The notes under the pieces are model-generated. The model saw nothing but the letters and a program-made list of their open reading frames with translations, ran no database searches and was not told the DNA's origin. From Mytilus trossulus (Eukaryota > Mollusca > Bivalvia > Mytilida > Mytilidae), in assembly GCF_036588685.1 (NCBI RefSeq), contig NC_086374.1, positions 35,828,886-35,892,885 on the forward strand: a DNA stretch of 64,000 nt. The letters are read 5' to 3'. The position numbers were made by a program, and so were the translations under genes. The number at the start of each line of letters is the position of its first letter. The first letter of the stretch is position 1. Positions 55,023 through 64,000 of the stretch are shown here, one piece after another.

Positions 55023-56430
55023 AAAGAGGGACGAAAGATACCAAAGGGACAGTCAAACTCGTAAATCTAAAACAAACTAAACAACGCCATGGCTTAAAAA
55101 TGAAAAAGACAAAAAGAAAAACAATAGTACACATGACACAACATAGAAAACTAAAGAATAAACAACACGAACCCCACCAAAAACTAGGGGTGATCTCAGG
55201 TGCTCCGGAAGGGTAAGCAGATCCTGCTCCACACGCGGCACCCGTCGTGTTGCTTATGTGATTACAAATCCGGTAAATAGTATAATTCGGTAGGTCATTT
55301 CATGAAAGGGAAGGGGATTGTAGTTACGACGTAAGGAACATATCCGATATCATTTGTGAAAGGGTTATTCCATAACGGTCAACCAACTCGTGATGGCGTC
55401 CGTAAAATTTACGAAGGGATGATTTCAACTTCACCATTTGGAACTCTTGGTTTAATAGCTTCCTTGTGAGCAGTAACCCTCTATCAAGAAAATCATGATA
55501 GGAAACGCAAGCACGGGAATATCGTATCAATTGGGAGATATATACCCCGTATGCAGGTGCTGCTGGAATGTTGCTACTTAGAAATGGAAAGTTCACAATT
55601 GGAAAGCTGAAATCATCTCTTTTGTCGTAAAGTTTTGTCTTCAACCGACCCTCATTGTCAATTTCTAGATGTAAGTCAAGATATGAAGCCGACTTAACTG
55701 TATCTGTAGTATCCTTTATATCCAATTCTATGGGATAGATGCGATCCACATAGTCACCAAATTTTGAATTGTTTAGTGAAAGAACGTCATCTATATAGCG
55801 GAAAGTAGAGTTAAAGGATATTGCTAACTTCTTATCTTTCTTCCTAAGAAGTTCCTGCATGAAGTCAGCCTCATAATAATAGAGAAACAAGTCAGCAAGT
55901 AGAGGGGTACAGTTTGTGCCCATTGGGATGCCGACAGTCTGTTGAAAAACACGTCTTCCGAACGTAACAAATATGTTGTCAATCAAGAAATAAAGCGTCT
56001 TGATAATATCGGTTTCAGAGAATTTTTTGTTTGAAGCAGAATGATTCTTTAATAAGAAGGATTTATCCCTCCCTAAGCCAAGATACTTGTATCTACGTTG
56101 GCCATTCTTTTTTATGAAGCAAAGTTATACCAACTCTTTTAATTTGTCTTTTAGTTTGGAATATGGAATACTTGTGTAAAGAGTAGAAAAGTCAAATGTT
56201 TTAATACTGTTACAAGATGAAAGAGAGTTAGATTGTATGTACTCTAAGAGATCTTTGGAATTTTTAAGTATCCACATTTGATTGACGCCACCTCTGGAAT
56301 AGGCAGTTTCACAATAACTTTGAAGCCCGTCTTTGATTGCTGATAAGATGGATGTTAATAATTTAGAAAGGGGTTTCGTGGAGAACTTGGAAGACCAAGC
56401 AATATACCGTTGTTTGTAAGGACACTTATG
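55023..56430 (-). mobile_element. Penelope-like reverse transcriptase element, 5'-truncated
   Basis: Minus-strand RT coding part (56430-55324) followed by a 3' tail (55323-55023) beginning after the stop and ending CCTTTGGTATCTTTCGTC. This tail is the R1 sequence scattered alone or with RT scraps at ten other places in the window, which identifies those repeats as dead 3' ends of this family. No GIY-YIG endonuclease frame follows the RT. Class assignment rests on RT motifs only. Confidence 0.72.
55324..56430 (-). pseudogene. Reverse transcriptase (one frameshift)
   Basis: The upstream piece (about 56430-56130) encodes SILSAIKDGLQSYCETAYSR and TFDFSTLYTSIPYSKLK (RT motif A with F-D-F-S-x-L-Y). 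After a frameshift near 56130 a second piece encodes RYKYLGLGRDKSF and joins a 220-residue open frame: VFQQTVGIPMGTNCTPLLAD (motif B), the catalytic FRYIDDVLSLNN (motif C), SYLDLHLEIDNEGRL, KLYDKRDDFSFPI and a C-terminal conserved block (QLIRYSRACVSYHDFLDRG, KFYGRHHELVDRYG). Catalytic residues are intact but the N-terminus is absent and the frame is broken once, so it is not functional as it stands. Confidence 0.85.
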
Positions 56431-56434
56431 TCTT

Positions 56435-57545
56435 ATATAAACTATAAAGTAATATCTTTACAAAAAACTTATGACATGTTTCCTATCGTAGTCACTGAAT
56501 GGGTAGTAATTTAAGTAGAGGAGACTGATGAGGAAAATTTAAAAAAAATGTTTTCTAGAGAAACTATATGGTACGTTAGAAAAGGAACAAAAACAGGTAA
56601 TGGCAGATACCGTAATATTTTAACTACTCAATAATGACTATGTACATGCTCACCTTGATACCATAAGGCTTTTAAATATATCGCGAATATATCGAACTAT
56701 TTCTGTCGTCGATTTTAGAAAATTACAACATGACGAAAAACATTTACATAGGAAAGGGAAATTATAGTAAGTGAAACCCATACTTTTCAAATATAGTAAA
56801 AATATGAAACCGAAGTGATTTTCGATTTAAGTGATGTTTTCACAATTTGTATTTGCACCAAGAAAACTGCAAAGTGAAAGTTGTGATTAATAGTTTTGGT
56901 TGTATTCAAGCTAATACTAAAGTGTCCAGAACTAATGACTTTATTTTAAGTACGTGTAGTTGAAAGTTTAAACTTGAATTCGTATCATTTATTTGGGCTA
57001 TGAATAAATATCTTTTTATTTATTTGCATTTACATTTTAGTCAATAAGATTAATGTCTGGACTCATTTTTTGAGGATTTAAGCTTCAACAAAAGGATTTG
57101 AGAATAAAGGCACCATTTAGGAAACAGACTTACTGCATCAACGATAGCTTATTGCCTATGAGTTAAGCTTAATGCCTATCTTATTTATTGCTGCTTAAAT
57201 ATATATAGTTTGATTATTAACTCATATAAAGGGGAGGTAGTATATTTTGTTATGATGTATTTATTACAGCTACTGGTTTCAACTTAATCAGTATGTAAAA
57301 TTTTGTACTTCTTACATATAACAGCATCTCCAATGAAACTATAAAGAAAGAAGACTGATACTTGACACCATGAATTAAGCTAGAATACCAGTTAGTTGAA
57401 TATTTTTGACCTACTGTAATAAACTTCCAATTGTCTCACCCTCGATGTTAAATAGAAATTATTGCGTAAGCTAGGTACAGAAAATTTAAGCAAAACGTAT
57501 CTTTTTTCCACAAACCACAAGTTACTCATGTTATGCATGTCTGTT
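56435..57545. other. No gene seen
   Basis: AT-rich sequence upstream of the truncated RT element, no recognised repeat. Confidence 0.5.
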
Positions 57546-57549
57546 TAAC

Positions 57550-57690
57550 ATGATAAAAATGGAAATGGAAACGGGGAATGTGTCAAAGACTCAACAACCC
57601 GACCAAAGAGCAGACATCAGCCCATAGCCATCAATGGGTCTTCAACACAACGAGAAAATACACCATCATAAGACGGGCTTCAGTTCGATT
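57550..57690 (+). repeat. Dispersed repeat R6, second copy
   Basis: GGGGAATGTGTCAAAGAC, CAACAACCCGACCAAAGAG. Confidence 0.6.
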
Positions 57691-57768
57691 GTTTAGTCTC
57701 TATTTTCTAAAAAAAAAATATCAAATACTGAGAGTTCTCATTCTTCGGTTTAACTAAGTTAATTTATA

Positions 57769-57836
57769 TTTATTTAACAGAGTTAACTTTTTATTTAACA
57801 GAGTTTACTTTTTATTTAACAGAGTTTACTTTTTAC
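57769..57836. repeat. 21-bp minisatellite, three copies
   Basis: ATTTAACAGAGTTTACTTTTT repeated three times with one substitution in the first copy. Confidence 0.8.
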
Positions 57837-57839
57837 AAA

Positions 57840-59050
57840 TGAAATAGCCCAAACCATTTAGTGTTGATGAGTTTGTCTAATAAAATATTTGTACATGTTC
57901 TAAACAGAATTTTACCTACCTTAATCAATACAGCAGTCGTATCACAGGGAACTGTAGTTTGTAGATTCTAAACCGATAATCCTCATGGTTTATATATTCC
58001 AGGCAGCGCCAATAACCTGTCACTTGTACTGTTATTGGTCGAATTTAAAATGTCATGCTAGTTACTATCAAAATGATAATTTAATTATATCTTTTAAGTA
58101 TGAGTTAATAGTTGGATCATTTTTTCTTTGAACAAAAAGAAAATTAAGAAAAAATTAATGCCTTCAACGAATGCATTGCTTTAGACATAAAAGATGAATG
58201 GTTTTCAAAGAGACTACAAGCTACTGAATTTAAAGGTTAAAACTAATCTTAATCAAACGTTGAAAAATATAGATGATTTTTTATAAATCTGACATGTTAA
58301 AATGACTTCTTAATGATATTGTATATCTTACAGTATCTTCACACCTTTTGTTTATCTAAATTCATCAAACGATTTTATTTGTTAATGTATAAACTTAATG
58401 ATAATGCCTAATGAACTTATTAAGATAATCAACAGGACAATCTGAAAGAAAATAATGAAAGAAGTGACTTGTATAAATAGTCTCAAACTTCGACTAGTGC
58501 TTGATTATATATTCAAAATAATTTTTTTTGTCATTTTACCAAAGATCACATGTAAATCCATAAAATAAAACTGTTATTCGGTACAATTTATGTATTTCCA
58601 GCAACAGTCTGCACTATTCAAAAAAATAAAACAAAAACATTATACAATAATTGAATTTATTAAAAAAAAATGAAACATGAAAGTGATTCTCATAATACTG
58701 TTACAATTTTTTTTTTTTTTATTACAACTTAAGTTACACTTTGTTTGGCTATATTTAAACTTATACAAGTAGGTGTTGATAATACCTGAAGAAATGAAGA
58801 AGTAGTTCTTCGTAGCATATATTGTTTTAATTGTCACGAAGTCTTTACACTATAATGATAATCAGAAACACTTCGCGTTGTGTTCGTAACGTATTTACAT
58901 CATTTTGGGGCCGCAAAAAAGAAAAGAATCCAATATACAATGCAATCTGAAAGTCATAAGAAACCTCAAGTTATAAAAAAAAATGCATATGGTTTTTTTT
59001 TTAACTCAATGGATAGTTTCCATTATAAAACTTAATATGTACATTTACTT
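57840..59050. other. No gene seen
   Basis: AT-rich with long A and T runs; nothing recognised. Confidence 0.5.
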
Positions 59051-59054
59051 TTTT

Positions 59055-59135
59055 TTGATTGATTGATTGATTGATTGTTGGTTGCTTTACGCCGCATTAG
59101 CACAAAAAGGCTATATCGCGGCGAGAGCTAATTCG
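59055..59135 (-). repeat. SINE-like 3' end, reverse copy
   Basis: (TGAT)n followed by GATTGTTGGTTGCTTTACGC and GGCTATATCGCGGCG, the reverse complement of 8090-8185. Confidence 0.65.
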
Positions 59136-59139
59136 AATA

Positions 59140-61520
59140 TTTTAACAATTTAAAGCATCATTTTTTTTAAATAAGACAAAAGGTCCTTCAATATACTAAA
59201 ATTCTTGACTAAAGCAAACTGATTATATACAAATAAAAATCAACAGTAAAATACTTTTTTTTGAAGAAAATTCTTTAATATGTTCATATTTAGAAGAAGT
59301 TTACTTTATTTTAATTGCTTCCGTCTAGGAATCAATTCCCGACATATTTTCCGTATGCAAAGTGACCTCAGTGTGACCCATCTCGTAAAAATCCGGTGAT
59401 CGCAATACGCATGGATGTCCTTAAAATACATTATAATCTGATTGTACATGTTAAACACGTGCTCAATATCCATATATTTTTTGTTTATTGTTGACAAATA
59501 GGTGACAATCGTTAAACTTCGGCTTCAAAACACGAACTTTAATTATCTGCCATATTTGCACAAAATTGACGATTATACGAAATTTAGGCCAAAAAAATGA
59601 TAAAATCGTGGACAGAAGACTAAGTTTATGATGTTTGTATGTATTGGTTGAAGAATTAGAATAACATTATCATTCACCGGTCACTCGTTTAATAGAGGTT
59701 TCCCGATTTGCTACGTAACACAACCGTTGGTGCTGTTTTTGCTGTATCATTTAATGCATGAAATTATTATTCATCATGATGAACTTTAAAGAATTGTTTT
59801 GCGTATCATCAAAAAAAATCTTAACGATTTATTTGATAGCGATTTGAACGTTTCTAGAACACTTTGTTTATGATTCAATTTCTTTATGGGATAACTTAGT
59901 TATACACGAGTACATGAATCAAACAGACCTTAAACGAACTGAGTTGAAATTGACACGATCTTTAGTTTCTAAATATAGATTTGCGTTTCTGTTTGAGATC
60001 CTAAAACTTGTTCGTGTATGATTTAATGAAACGACTTAATGTTATTGAGACGATATTTGACAGCCATTAATGTTCTTGCCCGACTGAGTGAAATGTTTCA
60101 GCAGGACAAAGTGCGGATCCTTTCAGGAAGGGTAACCAATAATTTTCAAATCAGAATTACAAGCCTATTAGTATCTTTGACGGGTTTGTGTAAAGGACAA
60201 CGTATAAACATGATCACAGCTCTCATAGTCGTTTGATTTGAAACTTTAAATATCTTAAGGAAGAACTTGAACGATGCGTCCGCAAATTCCAGCCCCACGT
60301 CTCAATCATTGACCAACATTCTCAATCTGGTTTTGCAACGGGTATCATAAGTCTGAGTCAATTCAAAATTACATGAATTCAATATATGCTACGCCGCTCA
60401 TATTGTTCACAATAGATACTGACTGTTAGGTCTAATTTTTCATCTAAGTTGTTGTGGCAGCTATTATTTTAATCAACAGGACTATAAACCACAATTTTTA
60501 AATTGGATTTTGAATAATTATGTCTTTTAATAAACAGTTATAATATGTGAGTTTTATGCATTTTTTCCCCCTCTAAATATATATCTGTAGTAACTAATGC
60601 ACCTATCAGCTCATAATTTTTTTTTTAAAACTTACTATTCTGTTTCAAATTTGTTATTTAGTTTACGGTTTTACCAATCTACTCAAGTAAGGAAATAACG
60701 GGTAATTCATAAGAATAACTTTCGAAGGTTGATTTTATGTTTCAAATGTTCACGTTTTACTGAGTTTGACGAAAGAGATTGGAAAAAATCGCTTTGTACC
60801 AGTTCCATCGAAAGTATAACCCTTAAATCGGATGTAAAGATGTCGTGTTGCTATCTCGCTCATTAAAGTTTTGTCTGTTTTAAAAAGAAATAAATCTACT
60901 TCTGCCGTAAGACTGATCTGAGGCAGAGGTTTTTTAAATATGAACATGGATTTATTCGACATTTTTTATACCAAGGATACAACTGTTAGTATACGTTTGA
61001 ATAATGCATTCGTAACATCAAGTGAATTAAGACTTTTAAAAATAAATTGATGGTGTCTCGAGGAAGCCTTAGCACATTTGTTATTTCTGCTTTGTTTTAA
61101 TGGTCGTGTTTGACGTCATATATATTGTTAATTATGAAAAAAATCAGTACTATAACAGTTACTGGAGGAAGTATAGTTATTTATTAAATATTTCAGTAGA
61201 AAGCAAGACATGTAAACTCATAAATCCATTGTTCATACTAATGATCTACATAATACGTTTGAAAAATTGTTTGAATTATATAAAAAAAAAAACATAAAAA
61301 AGAAAACAATTCGTGACGATTTTATCCGTGTTTTTATTCAAGATTATTTTTTTTTTCGAAATGTTGAAAAGTGTATGAGGTAATATAACAGAAGAAAATG
61401 TGCCAATGTTCATAGCCGTTGATATGTCTGTTTATTACTATCACCTATTTGGAGTTCGTGTAGCTCAATCTTTACTTTTCATCGTTGTTTTTCGTTTTGG
61501 TCACGGTGTTGTATTTTTTT
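59140..61520. other. No gene recognised
   Basis: Short frames at 59306-59497 (minus) and 60750-60962 (minus) are less AT-rich than their surroundings and look like pieces of an unidentified repeat, but lack splice signals and family matches. Confidence 0.4.
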
Positions 61521-61524
61521 TCGA

Positions 61525-61715
61525 CTTAAGGTTACAAAAGCTGTATTTGGCAAAACTTTTAGGCATTTTTAGATCTTCAACTTTGTACTCTTATTTGTCC
61601 TTTTAAACATTTTTTGATTCGAGCGTCACTGATGATTCTTTTTTTTTTAAACGAAATGAGCGTCTGGCGTAAATATAAAATTTTGATCCTGGTATCTATG
61701 ATGAGTTTATTTACT
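61525..61715 (+). repeat. Dispersed repeat R2
   Basis: GCTGTATTTGGCAAAACTTT, CGAGCGTCACTGATG, GAGCGTCTGGCGT. Confidence 0.65.
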
Positions 61716-62119
61716 TGAAATCGCTACCATCATTTTACTACGATTAGAGTTACTGATTGATGAGAAAACAAGTTTTTCATAACTTTTCGTTTTCTTCCTC
61801 TTTTTACAATGTAATGTAAAATGAAAGCAACCAACCATTTGCATATCAATCATGATGATCCAATACAATTTTGATTCGAATGGCGACCCAAACATATAGA
61901 GTGCATTTGCGACAATTTACTTTGGTAATTTAAATTAAGATTTATATGTAAATACTGACATACTTTTTGTTCACTATGGAGATTCCGTATATATATAATA
62001 TATTAAATAAACTAATAACAATGAACACTGCCCTTTCTTGGATCTTGATATCTATATCTTTAACAAGATGCTCAATACCTAAATTAATGATAATTAAGTT
62101 GATTTTTTATGTCCTATTG
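61716..62119. other. No gene seen
   Basis: AT-rich; nothing recognised. Confidence 0.45.
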
Positions 62120-62480
62120 TTAATTAACCATTTTAAGATGGTAACGTTCCCTTGTCACCATCTTATGGTGTTTATGTATCTCAACTTGTTCGATTAGTTT
62201 GTGTATGTAACAACGTATTTGTTTTTAACGACGAAATATCTCCATTACTGTATTACACCAGGGTTGTCTATATCACAAACTAGTCAAAAACTCATTCGAA
62301 AATATAAATCATCATGCAGACATCTTAAACGTTCGGGTACTTCTAAATCAACCTTTTATGGTAATATTCCTTACTCAACACGAAAAATGTCGGGAATCAC
62401 CGTAAAAGCTTACCAAACCTTTTAACAGACTTATTCAGAAGGGATGTAGTCACAATACTGTGGTTACTAGGTCATTGAAG
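62120..62480 (+). pseudogene. Decayed reverse transcriptase C-terminus, sister family
   Basis: With frameshifts the plus strand reads VPLSPSYGVYVSQLVRLVC, then LLHQGCLYHKLVKNSF, aligning with the PAAPAYGVYISQLIRY and KLLNQEFQMVKLKSS blocks of the RT at 55324, but clearly more distant. It therefore represents a second related RT family. Confidence 0.5.
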
Positions 62481-62554
62481 ATGGCATATGTTGGCATTAA
62501 TATTGATTCACTCTTAAATATTTTGCATCGGAAATAAACACATGTATTCTAAAT

Positions 62555-62705
62555 GAAGGCAACAGCAGTATACGGTTGATCGAAAGTCACAAATCGATCG
62601 AGAGAAAACAAATCCAGGTTACAAACTAAAAGTGAGGGAAACACATCAAATATAAGAGGAAATCAACGAAACAACAGAAACACTAAAGTGCAAAAAAAAA
62701 CAAAA
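62555..62705 (+). repeat. Dispersed repeat R5
   Basis: AAGGCAACAGCAGTATACGG, ACAAATCCAGGTTACAAAC. Confidence 0.65.
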
Positions 62706-62769
62706 AAAAAACAGTTGTAAGCATGATACGGGTTATGTTCTTCTTATACATTTTATAATGGTATGATTC

Positions 62770-63065
62770 TAAAATTTTACGGACGCCATCAAGAGTTGGT
62801 TGTTCGTTATGAATATCTAATTCACAAATGTGACGGCTATGTTCTTATGTGGAAACCACAATCACCGAATTAATTTTGTTTTACCACGACAGGTGCCATT
62901 GTGCACATAAAATTACCCCTACTCTAGTCATGTTCGTGTTCTAAGTCTTTATAGTTTAGTAATTTTTTTGATTATCTTTTGGTAGTGTTCTTTTCTCCTT
63001 CTTACCATGGTGTTGTCAATTTGTTCTCGACTTCGAATATCCTTTGATATCTATCGCCTCTCTAT
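62770..63065 (+). pseudogene. Reverse transcriptase C-terminal scrap plus R1 tail
   Basis: Encodes LKFYGRHQELVVRYEY, matching LRKFYGRHHELVDRYG of the RT at 55324; a diverged tail follows to about 63062. Confidence 0.65.
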
Positions 63066-63605
63066 CTCAAACTGTACTTTTGTTTTTCATTGACAAATTT
63101 AACAGTTTTGGTGTAAGTCTCGTCTAAGTAATCGATAAATCAGTACATGTAATTCTGTTACTGATGTGTAGAGCACACAGACACTGACTAAAACAGAAGA
63201 TAATAATTATCATTTTCTAGAGTGTGATATTTCAATTTCTCACGAGAAAGTCGATATTAATATGTTGGCATTGCACAAGGTTTCGCTTTTTCTAAGGTTG
63301 TTTATTACTTTCTACGCCAAATCCATCCGTAGTGCGCTTATTATAAGATCAAGCCTTTATAATAACAGACCTGTATCTATGCAATATAGCAACCTTTAAA
63401 TCAATTAAAACACAGATAGTAGCCACGTCATACCATGGAAGTAATATTGAATCTAAATTTTGTCATTTTTTTTTAACAAATTTGTCATGGTTTAGATAAA
63501 CATTAATACATTTTAGTTTCAGGAGGATATTGTAGGTTTGAAGTACAGGAATTGTTTTTTTTTAATGCTGATAGTATGATTCTGTTTTCTCATTCTGTAA
63601 AATAT
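63066..63605. other. No gene seen
   Basis: AT-rich; nothing recognised. Confidence 0.45.
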
Positions 63606-63608
63606 TTA

Positions 63609-63840
63609 TAAGAGGGGCGAAAGATACCAGAGGGACAGTTAAACCAATAGAACGAAAACAAACTGACAACGCAATGGCGAAAAATGAAAAAGATCGACAA
63701 ACAGACAAATAAAAGTACACATGACACACGATAGAAAACCAAAAAAAAACACTAAAACTGTAGGGTTATCTCATGTGCTCCGGAAGGGTAAGCAGATCCT
63801 ACTACACATGTGGCACCCGTCGTAATGTTCATGTTTTTAA
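63609..63840 (-). repeat. Retroelement R1 tail
   Basis: AAAGATACCAGAGGGACAG to TGGCACCCGTCGTAATG. The orientation predicts an RT remnant to the right of 63840, but the last 160 bp show none. Confidence 0.7.
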
Positions 63841-64000
63841 AAACCCGTTAAATTGTCTTTTTTATTAGATGTGTAATAAACACTTTTGTTGTACTCTCGT
63901 AAATTAGGTTTTACTGTAAACAATGCTAAAACAAACATAATTGGTATCAAGAAATGATGTATGTGTGGGCAAAAGAGAAGTGGTTCTTTGATAATAAGGT

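Noticed and set aside
59306..59497. Minus-strand frame of 63 codons (ending RRKQLK)
   Set aside because: Less AT-rich than its surroundings, but without homologous motif or splice signals; not supportable as a gene.
60750..60962. Minus-strand frame ending FFPISFVKLSKT
   Set aside because: Coding-like composition, but no acceptor, domain or conserved motif could be recognised; possibly an unidentified repeat.

Overview
This window is AT-rich animal DNA, almost certainly from a bivalve mollusc and most likely a mussel (Mytilus or a close relative). The evidence is intron-split genes with GT..AG junctions, families typical of molluscan surface proteins (WSC, C-type lectin, orphan rhodopsin-like receptor), and many short dispersed repeats that I recognise as mussel-type. 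The species call is inference; no search was run.

Layout. 1-3900 (minus): a decayed DIRS-type tyrosine-recombinase retrotransposon with gag, RT/RNase H carrying two one-base frameshifts, and a YR frame running off the left edge. 4788-10286 (minus): a six-exon gene, every junction phase-compatible, for a 268-residue type I membrane protein with a mannose-6-phosphate-receptor-homology (MRH) domain and a YSRL tail signal. 15547-16410 (plus): an intronless type II Golgi-type glycosyltransferase of the capsular-polysaccharide-synthesis/GT32-like family. 16509-22881 (minus): a four-exon, 330-residue WSC-domain type I membrane protein that converges on the glycosyltransferase with 98 bp between stop codons. 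36452-39122 (plus): three exons of a QPD-type C-type lectin domain; its signal-peptide exon was not found. 48568-49833 (minus): a single-exon, 421-residue orphan seven-transmembrane receptor.

The rest is mostly repeats. The main ones are: a 1.4-kb element with terminal inverted repeats and a 6-bp target duplication, filled with GATATC-centred palindromes, inside a WSC intron (20692-22099); a 59-bp satellite of about 24 copies (24018-25432) next to a 52-bp degenerate array; a non-LTR retrotransposon broken over 27440-34110; two TTAA-flanked MITEs lying head-to-head inverted inside it; a Tc1-like transposon lacking its catalytic core (40525-41767); and a Penelope-like reverse transcriptase element (55023-56430) whose 3' tail explains many of the short dispersed repeats.

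The cellular genes share a theme of glycan handling and cell-surface recognition: MRH sorting receptor, glycosyltransferase, WSC receptor, C-type lectin, orphan receptor. They lie on both strands without shared promoters, so I do not claim a co-regulated system. No rRNA, tRNA or CRISPR array was recognised.
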